Shown one piece after another: positions 21,701 through 32,871 of a stretch of 64,000 bases of DNA; within the stretch, counting starts at the first letter, position 1, and each line of letters opens with the position of its first letter. The notes under the pieces were generated by a model, which did not search any database, was not told the origin of the DNA, and saw nothing but the letters and a program-made list of their open reading frames with translations. The DNA comes from Paraconiothyrium sp. Pb-2020 (Eukaryota > Ascomycota > Dothideomycetes > Pleosporales > Didymosphaeriaceae), in contig JAJUBI010000001.1 of assembly GCA_022419385.1 (NCBI GenBank), positions 6,014,001-6,078,000 on the forward strand. Direction: 5' to 3'. The position numbers were made by a program, and so were the translations under genes.

Positions 21701-21849
21701 TATCCACGGGCACTGCAATCGTTTACTCCCCAAATTCAGTCCTTAGCTACAACGAGGACAGCATCAAGAAGGGAACTGGAACAATGACGAAAGTGAAGAT
21801 GAGGAAGCGGATTACCGCTGATGGTGGGCAATCAGTCCTGGCTGTGTAA
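18781..21849 (+). CDS. P-loop ATPase, HerA/FtsK-like (5' end unresolved)
   Basis: Supported exons: 18781-18979, 19018-19209, 19466-20958, 21008-21393, 21451-21849, all phase-compatible. The 38-bp first intron is unusually short and the third exon has a tandem CAGCAG acceptor (19465 or 19468). The N-terminal 130 residues (VEQWVRDEFRIRYFDVAENL...) and the next basic, coiled-coil-like segment are unknown to me; a Trp-rich block (AWVQWHYCTSAWHANGEFKGW) follows, then a disordered stretch. The C-terminal half is a P-loop domain: Walker A GVQGSGKSHT, Walker B LVVLDEAHK, then HTGTRVVVSTQEP, resembling the sensor region of HerA/TraG-type motor ATPases. Such proteins recur in filamentous fungi without a known role; action on DNA is only a guess. 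No ATG is present in the first listed exon. Confidence 0.7.
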
Positions 21850-22216
21850 GGGACAGGGTGATAAGGTTTGTTCGGGAGTTTGGGATTGCAATCGGCGCGG
21901 ATTGGTAATGAATTGATTACGGTTTAGGATTTGAGCCTTGTGGATGTTGGAGTAAAAGTTTGTCTTTTCGTTGCGTTGGCGTTGCGGATTGTCGCTTCAC
22001 CTAATTGAAGGCATTGTGGTCTCACGCGCGCATATCCTCGCGACGGCTGGAAGAAATCCGGTATTGGTTCTCGAGATTGAGATAGTTGATATAGGTAATT
22101 TAACATCCGAAGTAGATGTAATCTCTACTCTACCAAGGCTCGCACGCACACTGTAGACTCATACAGACATCATAGCCCTTTTGTATGGTAAGTATAGATG
22201 TATACTCACCATGACC
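21850..22216. other. Convergent intergenic gap
   Basis: Between two convergent 3' ends. Nothing beyond short shadow frames. Confidence 0.5.
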
Positions 22217-22720
22217 TTACAATAACAGCGTCCCCAAAACAGCCAACGCAAGAAACATCCCAACCTGCCCCACATGTCCACCCGTATACCACTGCGCATA
22301 CAGCCCACCCGAGAACCCCACAACCGCCATCCTCAACCCAATCCTCCTCGAGCTCGGCCGCCACAGCGCCGCTGCAGCGAGAAGATCGAAGGCGCCGAAC
22401 ACTTGTTTGAGCTATACACGTTCATACCATAAGGATCATTTTGTCAAAGGCTATCGGCCGAGTCGGGAGGACCTACCTGTGAATACGACAGGTTCAGGAA
22501 CCAGTATGCGCGGTGCGAGCGCGGAGTCATTTCTTCTATCTACCACAGCGTATGCACTTAGCGTAGTCCTCAAAGCTTGAACGGTAAGAGTGAAGTGACG
22601 TACTTGTGCGGCGAGGCCGGGGGTGAAGCGGTCTGTGAAGTGGGCTTGTCCGGCTAGGGTGTAGAGGACGGCGATTGCGATGCCGATGAGGTGGCCGGCT
22701 GTTCTACGGGTGGTGGTCAT
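22217..22720 (-). CDS. Small DoxX-like membrane protein
   Basis: Three exons (22720-22604, 22539-22477, 22411-22217) give 124 residues; donors are GTACGT and GTAGGT. About four hydrophobic segments: GHLIGIAIAVLYTLAGQAHF at the N-terminus, YWFLNLSYSQ, then AFDLLAAAALW and VGQVGMFLALAVLGTLLL. The Gln-Ala-His-Phe in the first helix and the Gly-Ala-x-Asp-Leu at the start of the third segment resemble the DoxX-like family, a group of small membrane proteins with no settled function in fungi. No targeting peptide is seen; endomembrane or plasma membrane is likely. The family call rests on shape and a few residues only. Confidence 0.65.
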
Positions 22721-22957
22721 GGTGGAAGATGCGATTTTGGTTTTGTACGTGGTACAATAAGGTATTTACATCTTATCGGAGACTTTATTGATGTCTCCGC
22801 CTGCGACTTTTAGACTTCGTTGTGGGGGCTAGTGCTGACGGCGTGCCCCTGGGGCGCCTGGCTCACGTAGGTCTGTAATCCGGAGATAAGACTTCATAGT
22901 ATAGATAGTGCGTTTGGTCTTCTATATCTACATTATCTATCCTACATACTCAGATGT

Positions 22958-24182
22958 TTAGTTGTTCATGCTCATTCCCTCAAACAGGCTAGGGTGCGTA
23001 GTATTGCGCCTCTTATCAATGTCCTCTTGGATCTCCGCTGCTGATGTCTCGCCATTCATGTGATTCAGGATTTCCGCCTTCAATTCTTCATCTGGCTCGA
23101 AACCCATGTATTGAAATGTAGGCACAGGCTGAAAATTGGGAAACGGGTCGTCATCCAGCTTCATACTTTCGATGTCCAAGAGATTGCAAGGTTCTGGGAC
23201 ACCCAGAGAAGCCCTTATCTTCCGCCCTCGGTCCTGGCGTTTTTCTAATGATGCTAACATACTCCGCCTATTTCGCTCCTTGATCTTGGCTCGGAAGGTA
23301 CCTTTTCTGGGCTCTGAATCTAGCACTTGCTCCATCGTATAGCCAGCTTCAGCGACACAGAGAGCACACATGTGGCTATACGTCCACCACCAATACTCAT
23401 CGAGGCTGATTCTCGGTTGTCTGCCATAATCATCGTCGGCCGATGCATCGTATTGTGCTGGCAGGGTGCCGGATAGCTCTTCTAGTGTATCCGGATCGTT
23501 CCTTGCACCGTTCCACGGAGACATGATACCTAAGATGCGGGTACGGAGTCAGTTTGGTTCAAAACAGAGCAGAGTGATACCCGATAATGTCTTCCGTAAG
23601 CGAGAGACAGACGAATCTTTGCTTGTAGGAGGACACAGCCACTCTGTAATTAGGCATACACATACTATTACATCTCTCGCACACGGCATAAGCCGCACGC
23701 AACCTCAGACCGCCGTAGTAAAACCCTATCTTCACACCGCAGGGAATGCATACACGTCGCGTAGCAAGCGTCTGACCAACCATCTGTCCACCGCATCGCA
23801 TGCTCGACGTGAACATTTCGAGGTTTCGGAAGCGTAGACAATTGTAGCAAGGTATTTCTGCTAGTCTTTCATCTTGGGACACATGCCATAGGTACATACG
23901 CTGTCCGTATAATTGAGCATGCTCAAACCAGGCACCCCTTTTGACGTTGGGCTCGAGCGGCCATCCTCGTTCTATGCGACGTTCGGTTTCCCAGAACAAT
24001 AAGCGGTCGCAACAGTTGCGCCGTAGACGAGAGATGTCTGACTTGGATAGGATATGGTCCGTGATATACTTCGTGGTCGAGATAAAGGAAAGGATGTCAC
24101 CCCAGTCGATAAAAAGGAGAATTTCATGTATGAGTTCCGGTGGTAGCGATAGCAATTCCATCATTGCAAGTGGTATGTGCAA
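22958..24182 (-). CDS. F-box protein with cysteine pairs
   Basis: The N-terminus reads LLSLPPELIHEILLFIDWGD, a clear F-box start, followed by ILSFISTTKYI. F-box proteins recruit substrates to SCF ubiquitin ligases through Skp1. My preferred model joins 24182-23666 and 23529-22958 (136-bp intron, GTATGT...CTTAG), 362 residues; the phase-1 join gives CERCNS followed by the second frame without a stop. If the intron is retained, the protein ends after 207 residues. Cysteine pairs IPCYNC, RVCIPC and CERCN in the middle could bind zinc. The C-terminal half is acidic and charged (ISLDEYWWWTYSHMCALC) and of unknown fold. The true start may be the methionine just before ELLSLPP. Substrate unknown. 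Confidence 0.72.
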
Positions 24183-24707
24183 TGCGGCGCTGAAGCTTTG
24201 AGTTGACTGTCCTTATAGATGTACAACCCAGTGGTCAATGTTAGGCGGCAGGATGAAGCCTAAAAGTAGCGTCTTGCTTACTAAACACGCGCTGCTTCCT
24301 CCACGAATGGATCGCACCCTTCTTGGACGATCGCATGGGCGGTATGTCAGAACATGAAGTTGATGGCTTTAAATTGAGATATATACAAGAGAATCGTAAC
24401 GGAATCAAAGCGACAGACAAGGACGCCGACGGGTTTCCACAACACTTCTGCTTTAACACATGCTTTTCTTCGCACTCTGCTTCTGCATGAGTGTTAGCTC
24501 TGTAGGCAATACAGAACGCTGGGTATCAAAAATCACCTTGCATATGTGGCCGCTCACACACTGGGTCGGGGTGTTCCATCCACTCTATCGCGCTGGTGCC
24601 CAGCATGCAACAGAATCAGTCCAACTCATGCGGCGCAGACCCAGTGTGCAACGGCGTCGACCGTCCTTTCCACCTCTCGATCCCAATGAGAAAGCGCACT
24701 AGAGGAC
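24183..24707. other. Gap between F-box gene and CDH gene
   Basis: 5' flank of the F-box gene and 3' flank of the cellobiose dehydrogenase gene. An 80-codon frame at 24460-24702 has no recognisable feature. Confidence 0.45.
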
Positions 24708-27246
24708 CTATTTTAATGCCAAAATCAACTTGGCTGCATGTTCACCAACAGTGACGATGTACGATGTTGGGTTGGTGGTGATATGGCTGCGCGAAATTAG
24801 TACATACTGTAGACTGCAGGATGAAAGAATAACTTACCCAGGGAAGATCGATGCATCGACAACGTGAATGTTGGTGGTGCCGTACACTTGCAGATTCGTG
24901 TCAACGACGGCAGTTCCACCCTTGAGGCCGCTGTCGGTGCCGACCTTGGCAGTACCGATCCAGTGGTTCGCACGGCGAGCAGAAGGGGTCTTGGGGAGGC
25001 TGGCAACGTAGTCTTCGATCGAGACACCGGGCGCAGGGACCTCCCAGGTGATTGATGGCAGCTTAGCAATGGCCTTCTGCATGCTCTTCAAACTGGCAAT
25101 CACAGCGTCGGTATCGGCCTGTTGGGCAAGGTACGGAGGCTTGCTAACAGTCATACTGAGGGCGCCATTGATAGTAGCAACACCACGCGAGGTCGAACCA
25201 CGACCGAGATAGTTGGAGATGGTCATGGAGTAGTTGTCACCTGTCTTGGGGCCCTCAACACGAGCAGTCCACTGGAATTGACGATCCTTGCCATCGGTAC
25301 CCTTGATGACCTCCCAAGCGAGAGGACCGATGTTGGGTGCGGACTGAGCGAGGATACCTGCGCGGCTTTCGAGATACAGCTTCTTGTCGGCGGCGATAGG
25401 GTCAGTCCAGGCTTCGTAGAAGTCGTAGAAAGATACGTTGTTATGCTGGACAACAAGATCGGTGTTGACGTGATCGTTCAAGTTCTGGCCAACAGGAAGG
25501 TTGATCCATTGAGACGAGTTGATGAACGAAGCACCATCCTGTACGCTGTTCTTGACAACGTTAAGCTGGTCAGTTGGGCCGATACCACTGCGGAAAAGAA
25601 GCTTTGAGGACCCGAAGGTACCGGCAGACAGAATGACACGTCCGCCAGTGTTGAGCTTCACGGTGCCGCAGTATCCACTCTCGAGTTCTACACCAGTCGC
25701 CGTACCAGCAGTACGGACGACACGCCTCACAGTGGTGTTGGTGAGCAATTTGAAGTTGCTCCTCTGGGTAGCGGTAACCAGGTAGGTACCGAGAGGACCT
25801 TGTCGCTGGCCGCCCTCGTACATGAATGGTGAATGAGAGAAGGTACGGTTCTTCTGGTCGGGGACATCGTTGGCTGTAACCTGCTTCCAGCCATCCGCAG
25901 TAAAGGCAGTGGCAAGCACGTTGAAGCCTTCCTGCTTGTAGCGCTTGCCATCAGAAGAAGGAGTATCGGTACCCGGAATACGCTTGAATACAGCATCCAC
26001 GGAAGATTTGAGGTCGGCGGATTTCCAACCGGCGGGGAAGTTGGTGTCCCAATCGACTGCAACAGGCTTCCACCAGAGAGCAGCATTGATGGCGGTTCCG
26101 CCACCAAGCACGCATCCGGCCATTTGGTCAGTGTCTGTGCATGCAATGCCAGCAGAATCGACCCAGATCTGGTTGCAAAGACCCGGAACGTCAAATCGAG
26201 TAAGCTGGTAGTCCTTGAGCCAGGCAGGCTTCATGGTTCCACCGAAGCGAGCCAAAGATGGCGGGCCCTTCTCGATTAGCAGAACCTTCTTGCCAGCCTC
26301 AGAAAGCCTGTCGGCGACTGGGATACCTCCAGCGCCAGCTCCAACAACGATGTAGTCGTATGCTTCTGTTGGAGCAGGCTTCCCAGCGCAGCTTGTGGGG
26401 CCGGCAGGGGCGGAGGAAGTAGGAGAAGCAGTGGCAGTAGGAGTGGCAGTGGGAGTACCGCCTCCACCGCCAAGCTTGACCCAATCGGAGTACTTAGCGT
26501 TCCTGGCGGGGGCAACTGGAATGCCAAAGATGCTTTGACCGTTGTTGTGCTGGACCCACGGCTTCGAAGGAAGGTCCTTGTGCTGAGCCCATCCGATGAC
26601 CTGGGTCTCATCGGGAATTTGCGAGCCAGTTGCACCATTCTGGTCCCAGACCCAGCACCATTGGCATCGGTAGATCAGCTCAAAGCTGTCGGTGCTGACC
26701 GTGTGCGAGATCTGGGTGATTGTGGCATTGCCGGTGTAATCATCGGGAGCGACGTATCCACTGCGACAATTTAGCGAATGAGCTGGTAAAAGACCGTGTA
26801 TAGTACTCACCCAGCCCAAACAAATTGCGTCTTCACATTGGTGCCATCAGGCGAGGCAACAAGCAGAAGCGAGTTGGCCATACCACCTGCGTGACTGATA
26901 CCACTCCATCCTTTTCCGCTTGGTGTAGATCCTTTCTGTGAACAGTCAGAAACAACATCCTAATCCACATCTCAAGCACTCACAATGTAACCAATATACT
27001 CAGCATTGCCTGATCCAGTCTCGGGCAGAGCAAAACCCCACTCGAGTCCTCCAGCGGTCTCGCTGGTGGAGATAGTCTGACGCTCGAAGATGATTCCGGT
27101 GCCAGGGTGGGTGTATGAGTCCTGGGCAAAGGCCAATGGGGCAGCTATACTTTGTCAGTCACTGTGCAGTTTGCAATCAGGTAGCTTGTGAGCTTACAAA
27201 GAGCGGACAGCAGCGAAGCTGCCTTGAAAGCGGTAAAGCCCTTCAT
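24708..27246 (-). CDS. Cellobiose dehydrogenase (cytochrome-flavin fusion)
   Basis: Secreted flavocytochrome that oxidises cellobiose and other beta-glucans and passes electrons through its heme domain to lytic polysaccharide monooxygenases. Five exons (27246-27198, 27144-26984, 26935-26811, 26760-24838, 24786-24708) give 778 residues; the second exon's 3' edge may be off by one base. Signal peptide about 1-23. The cytochrome domain runs to about 205 with likely heme ligands Met89 (GGMANSLLLV) and His183 (VQHNNGQSIF), and a CQWCW pair. A Gly and Thr/Pro/Ala/Ser linker leads to the GMC dehydrogenase: Rossmann motif IVVGAGAGGIPVADRL, then CVLGGGTAINAALWW, and the catalytic pair in NHWIGTAK (His) and HITTNPTSYIV (Asn). 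The protein stops right after the dehydrogenase domain, so there is no cellulose-binding module. Confidence 0.95.
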
Positions 27247-27354
27247 TTTCAGTTACAAGCACCGCAAAAGCGATACACACTGGATAGGACACCGAGAGAG
27301 AAAGAGAGCAGTCAACGGCTACTGACCCGACCCATGCCGCCCCAAGTCCCATGT

Positions 27355-27360
27355 TATATA
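27355..27360 (-). promoter_or_regulatory. TATA-like box of cellobiose dehydrogenase gene
   Basis: TATATA on the reverse strand, 109 bp upstream of the ATG. It is the only such run in the proximal promoter. Confidence 0.4.
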
Positions 27361-28860
27361 CATTTTGCTTTTACCCCGGACCTAGGAAAACGCCTCCGTT
27401 GTGGAGTGCATCTCACGGGCCATGAAGAGGCGTGACAGCCCTCGCGGAGGCTTGCTACACCTCTCCAGGAACCAGGATCGCCGCCATCACATACCCTTGC
27501 CAGGCTATTCCGAAGTAAAGGACTGGCTGAGAAAAGTCGGCCTTGCTATTCGCTGGGACATCACATGGCACTCTGGATGGGGAGGGCAAGAAATATGCAA
27601 TCTGCGCTAGAATAAACGAGGAATGGAATAGATTGAGGTTGATTGATGAAGGACGGGACACAGGCCTAGTTGCCGGCACGCCCGGGGGGTGCAAGTCGCT
27701 TGCGTGCCCCTGGATGGCTTAGCGCTGGGCGCCCCAGTCGGCAGCGGTGATCCGCCACGAACGATGGTAGGCGGAACTTCTCTCCACACTCTAAGACCAC
27801 AACAACTCAAATCCTCCTGGAATTTTTCACGAGATTCGCCAACAGCGTGCCCAGCGTGCCCAGCTGTCGCACTCGTCGTTAAGCTTCTGGACTCATTCCA
27901 GGGTCCGCATGTCCCGCGTGGCATTGCCTCTAGATGAAAGGTTTCCCCTTGTCAATAGCAGACTTCTTCCGCTTTTAAACGCTGAGGATCGAAACATCGG
28001 CTCCCGCCAATGGGCGGCAATTGATTATATTGAGACTGGGCGGACAATGCCAAATCTCGAATCCTGCTAGTGATCTTGGTAATTTTCATCTTTTCTCTAC
28101 CAGCAATCTTCCGGGACAGTTCCATCTACCCACCGGCATTTCGCGTCCAGATCCCTTCTGGCAGCTCGGTTCAAGCACTTACTTCCTCATCGGGGGCGAA
28201 TCCCACGGACTTCATGCATTTTGAAGATGCCGATGCTTCCAGTAGTACCTGTTGGTGCGGTTCCCTTGCACGTGGTCACTGTGTGGTTTGGGCCTGCTCC
28301 TTCGAACCCACCATCTGGTCTCCCGAAATCACTAGCAAAGCTCTCGTCCGTTTGTATCATCCATAAGCATAAGGTACAAGTGACGATCTGAGTGGGACAT
28401 GTATAATCGCCCCGTCGCTTCATGCCCCAGATGGACGATTAAAGGTTGCTGATCAACTATAGCTGCTAGAGTGCTGTTGAACAGGAAGAACATATGGGTG
28501 GTTTTTCTGACACTACCGTAAGGCCCATCACGAAATATTGGATCACCACGTGCTCCTTCATCGCTAGTACTACCGCGCACACCATCTTCACAGCTGCATG
28601 TCAACGGAGTGGCGCAGAGACACGCCAAGGGCATTCGGGTCCCTGGATGGAACATTTCCCCATCCCTGGACTCCTTCGATCACTGACTGTGGAGTGTACG
28701 CCTTACGGTTACGCACCTCCACTACGATAGTCCGGCCTGAATTGATCCATGGACGCAGGCCAATCATGGATGTTGCCTCTCACGACGTTATTCGCAATGG
28801 CGGGCGCGTAACCAAGCGAAGTTATACACAAACGATCCTGATATGCAATTAACCCCAATT

Positions 28861-28884
28861 CTTTGAGAAGGCCTCTTCTCAAAG
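28861..28884. repeat. Perfect 10-bp inverted repeat, 4-base loop
   Basis: CTTTGAGAAG and its exact reverse complement CTTCTCAAAG flank GCCT. It lies in the gene-poor stretch; no transposon features border it. Confidence 0.5.
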
Positions 28885-30107
28885 ACGTTGTAGGTTCATG
28901 CAAGCGCCTATATAGCATGTCGCCACGGTGGAGCTTCGCTACGTCAAGACAGGTGAATGCTGGTGACAAACTCACCGCGGAATGGTACGCGCTCCGGACA
29001 GTAGGTTCGGCAGCGATCCCGTTGATCCTATCGATCAAGTCCATCTAGGCCCTGTGACGGTCTACCCCAGAAAAATCGACGATGCCTTGACGACGAAGCT
29101 GATGGGCCTCCAATGTAAATTTTATGAAGTTTTATAGTAACCTGACGGATCCGAAAACACGGTTCAAGACATACGAGCACAGAATGGATGCCAATGGACG
29201 ATGGGGAGCCGAGAAAATCGCCTTGTATGGTGCTGCAAATATTCTGGTCCTCAGCTGAATGTGTTTGGGGGAGGAAGCGCAAGCCCACCAACTGTTTGGG
29301 CTCAGATGCTAGCATCAAGTTCCAGCTGTTATGCCCGAACCTAACTCACACTCGAATCATGGACCTAGACCGTTCACTCGCTGATGACAAACCTTTGGGA
29401 AGTCGTGACGGTTCGAGATAGTTCTGGTAGTACCGAAACACAGGTTCCCTGTGCTTGAAACATCATTTAGTCTCAATGGGCCTCAGCCGTGTCTGCCGGT
29501 GCTGCGTAACTTGCACATATAGCAGCCTTCCTTGACACGCAGAGAAGGCATTTGTCCCATGCAAGAGCTCCATCGTTCGTGCCCCACAACGAAGACCAGT
29601 CACGTGCAAGTCGCCTCGCCGCACCTGTGCATCATCTGCAGGGCAAGCACCGGCCGACTTCAGCAGCGGCTTCTTAGCTCCCGCCACCGGACTCCACATT
29701 GCACCTCCACAATGCACTCTGCGCTTCGATCTACAACATTGTACTCTCGCTGCCCTTTACCCGACCCGGATTACGCTTGCGCCGCAATCTCAGTAAACGC
29801 TCTTCGAAATGCATGACGAACGTGAGTCTAAGATCTCAATCTCAATCTCAATCCCCACGTTGCGCTTGCCCGCAAGGTGCACGCTGCGCAGAGCCGCCTC
29901 GCTTCCTCTGTGACGCATACCAGCGCGCATTCATAGCCGCATAGGAACATTGAATCGGTGTTCTGTTGCTGTATGCGGTGTCGACAGCGTCTACTCGCAA
30001 TGCGCGCAGTAGACACAAAGCACCACGCCCTGCCCCACCATGAACACCCGCCCAGCATTCCAACTACACACACAAACAGCCCTCTATACATACTAACAAC
30101 CTCACAG

Positions 30108-30696
30108 ACCCGCACCCCCTCCCGCCCAAGTCCCCCTCACCGTATCCCCTTTCGTCTCCCTCCCAACCGCAACCCCGCTTCCCTACACCTACAAGCAACT
30201 CCCCTCCACGCTGCCCCCAAGCGTCCTCTCCTCAAACGCTACTTCCGACCCCACAAATCCCCAATCACAATCTCAACCTCAACAACCCCCCGCCTACGTC
30301 GTCTCCAGCTCCGGCACAACAGCCACACCAGACCAGATCCTCAGCTCCTGCCTCGCGCTGCAATCGCATCTGCAGAGTCTCGAGAACGAAGCAAGGAGTA
30401 CGCTAAGGGCGTGGGAGGAGAAGCGGAAGGCCGAAGATTTGGCGGAAAAGAGGAGGGTTGCGCCGGGGTGGTTGGATGGTGATGTGAAGTTGCTGAGGCC
30501 GGAGAATGTCGGTGGTGGTGAGGATGCAGAGATGGGCGAGGCAGGCGCGCAAGGGCAGGGGCAGGCACCGTCAGGGACACAGCAGCGGAGGACAAGTGTA
30601 GGGATCCAGGCGCTGGTTGAACGGCGAGATGGCGTGCCCGAGCCTAGTGAAGGGGAGGCATTAGACAGAGCGTTTGGAGGTATGGACCTGAAATAA
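30108..30696 (+). CDS. Unrecognised protein, terminal exon (5' exon not found)
   Basis: An open frame runs from an intron acceptor at 30107 (TACTAAC branch point 11 bases before CTCACAG) to the stop at 30694-30696, 195 codons. It begins with Pro-rich sequence (PAPPPAQVPLTVSPFVSLP), then a Gln/Pro run, a helical block (LSSCLALQSHLQSLENEAR) likely to form a coiled coil, the motif RRVAPGWLD, and a Gly/Glu/Gln-rich tail. The order coiled coil then APGWLD suggests a conserved fungal family but I cannot name it. The first internal ATG is too late (30439). An ATG at 30040 shares the frame but meets a stop inside the branch point, and no phase-2 donor was found, so the first exon is unresolved. Confidence 0.6.
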
Positions 30697-31062
30697 CCAT
30701 CTTGTGCAGTCGGGGGCATTGCCCAAGCACCTTGTGCTGGGAACGGTTTCAAAGCATGGCATGGTCACTTCCTCGACCGGTGGCAACCATAAATAATTAA
30801 TCTACCAGTCCGGGAAGCTAGCTTTCTGCCGAACCTCTACCTCTTCTGGCGCAACTAACACTCCATTCGAAAAGGTACGCTTCCGTGCGATACCAAGCCA
30901 ATATATCGATAACAAATACGCTTTCTGATACCCTCTCCAACCCAACAACCACACCGATTACAAACATATGAGAGATAATAGAAGGGGAATCACGAAATGC
31001 AAAGTAATTAGGCTCGTGCTACAAGCCAGCTGAAGCCAACTCCAACGACGCCCTGGACAAGC
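30697..31062. other. Convergent gap
   Basis: 3' ends of the preceding gene and the septin gene converge here. No feature seen. Confidence 0.5.
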
Positions 31063-32462
31063 TTAACGACGGCCGTGCGAGCGGTTGCCCATGGTGCTTT
31101 GCAGGGATTCGACCTCAGACTCTAGGTTCTTGATCATGGCGTGGCTGGCCTCAAGATCCTTGTTGAGGCGGTCGCGCTCCGAGATGAGCTTCTGCTCCCA
31201 CTGCCTGAACCGCTGCTCCTCAACCTTGACCTGCTCGGTGAAGCGCTTGCGGAGCGCCTCCTCCTCCTCCTTGAACTTAGGGTTGTCGAGCTTTCGCGGA
31301 CGCGCCTCGCCGAACTTGCGTGTCTCCATCTGCTGTGCACGGTAGGCCTCGTAGTGATTCTCTTCGGTCGTGTGGATGAGGTCGAGCATGTGGGTTCGGA
31401 TCAGGATAGCGCGGAGCTTCTTGAAATCGCAGTGCTCCTCATTTTCGACCTCGGCAACACCCCAAGCATACTGGCGACCCTTGACGGTGCGGCCATCGTT
31501 GGTCTGAACATCCTTCTCGGAACCGATAACGGAGAAAGGCATAGCGTTGATCAAGCCCTGAGCGTGTGCCATGGCGGCCTGATCGTCGTCCTCAAGCTGG
31601 GGCTGGTAGAATTTGATGCCTTGGGCTTCAAGTACGGCGCGCACCTGTTGCGATTAGTACATGTGTAACGGGGTGTAGCGTGCAACGTACCCTAGACTTG
31701 AACTTGGCCAGGTCAGACGGGCTCAAGGTGTCCGCCTTTGCGACCACAGGGATCAAGTTGACACGTGTGCAGAGCTTCTTCATCACCTCAATATCGAGGG
31801 GCTTAAGGGTGTGGCCGGTGGGACGGATGAAGTACAGGCAGGCGTGCACGCGGAGATCGATCTTATCGCTGCGCTTCGGCTGCTGCTCTTGCAACATGAA
31901 CGACTCGTGCTGGTCGTCAAGGAACTCGATGATGGGTTGCCACGAGTCGCGGTTGTTGACATAGTCGCCAAAGCCAGGGGTGTCTATGACGGTCAAGCGC
32001 ACTGTCGCTGTTAGTATACAGCAACCCTTGCAGAACAATATAGCAGGTACCCTTGAAGAACTTCTCCTCAAGCTCTGCCTTTGTGATCTCAATCTCGACT
32101 GTCTTGTCCATCTGCTTCATGTGGCGGCGCTTGTGGTCGGCATAGTTCTTGATGGTGGTGGAGAAGAGGGTGTTGATGAAGGTTGTCTTTCCGAGGCCAG
32201 ACTCTCCAGCAACCTGTGCATGTCAGAAAGCTTTGCTACGTCTGTACTCGTGATAGCGCGCGTACCATGATCGTGAAGTTCGCACCGCGCTTCGCGACAA
32301 TCTTGTGCCTGTCTCGGGTTAGACTCGAAGGAGGACTATCTGATTGTTGAGGTTATACCTCTGGTTGGGCAGCTGCATTGTAGGTCAGTATAAGATTTCT
32401 AGAGCTGTATATGTGTGTGTACGTACGTTGGCAATGCCAATTGGGGACGCTGAGTCGGCCAT
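31063..32462 (-). CDS. CDC12: Septin, Cdc12 type
   Basis: GTP-binding protein of the septin filament, acting at septation sites, hyphal tips and appressorium pores. Six exons (32462-32427, 32372-32359, 32308-32266, 32213-32051, 32001-31691, 31644-31063) give 382 residues; the second exon is only 14 bp. G1 is GESGLGKTTF, G3 is DTPGFGD, and G4 is AKAD. The polybasic-type stretch NLPNQRHKIVAKRG precedes G1. The septin unique element is around EENEEHCDFKKLRAILIRTHM-like sequence (VENEEHCDFKKLRA), and a C-terminal coiled coil (EEEEALRKRFTEQVKVEEQ...) follows. The start (IGIANLPNQRHKIV) and the coiled coil ending fit Cdc12 (AspC of Aspergillus) better than Cdc3, Cdc10 or Cdc11; this assignment is from memory of family patterns. 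Confidence 0.93.
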
Positions 32463-32871
32463 TGTGTGTTGTTATGTGTGCGTCTGATGTATTGAGACGT
32501 CTGGTGCAGCGTGTTAGCAGAGGCACCTTTGTGCAGCTGAAATGCGCAAGCTTACAATATAGAGGTGTACCTCGAAAGCTGGTTCCTGAACTTGTGCAGC
32601 TGCGGGCGCGGGGTGAGGCAAGCTGACCTGTTTCGGAGGATGAGTGGTGCGGTGTGGAGTGCGTGGTGTCGCTGCTGGATAATTTGGGTCCCCTTTCCTG
32701 CACGCCCTCTCTCGGCAAGCGCTGGCACCGAACGGGGAAGGCGCGCTAGTGGACCGCGCCGGGGGATTTCACTAGCGGTCCGAGCTCCTTCACGAAAAAA
32801 AGTTCAAGACGATTACATCCCCGCCCCCGCCGCCATGCGATAGCGACGAAGAGCCACTATTTCTTTGCACA
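32463..32871. promoter_or_regulatory. Divergent promoter, septin / PWP2
   Basis: 409 bp separate the two start codons, so both core promoters are here. No strong TATA box; this is usual for housekeeping genes. Confidence 0.5.

Larger units (their letters stand above)
27247..30107. other. Gene-poor stretch, 2.9 kb
   Basis: Upstream of the cellobiose dehydrogenase gene. Many frames of 60-110 codons overlap on both strands with no motif, signal peptide or splice pattern I trust. It contains a perfect 10-bp inverted repeat at 28861-28884 and a short CAATCT-type repeat near 29831-29852. The first exon of the next gene must lie near its end: an intron 3' end with a perfect TACTAAC branch point (30091-30097) stands at 30107. 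Confidence 0.5.

Noticed and set aside
29401..29430. Possible tRNA B-box near GGTTCGAGA
   Set aside because: No paired T-stem and no A-box upstream.
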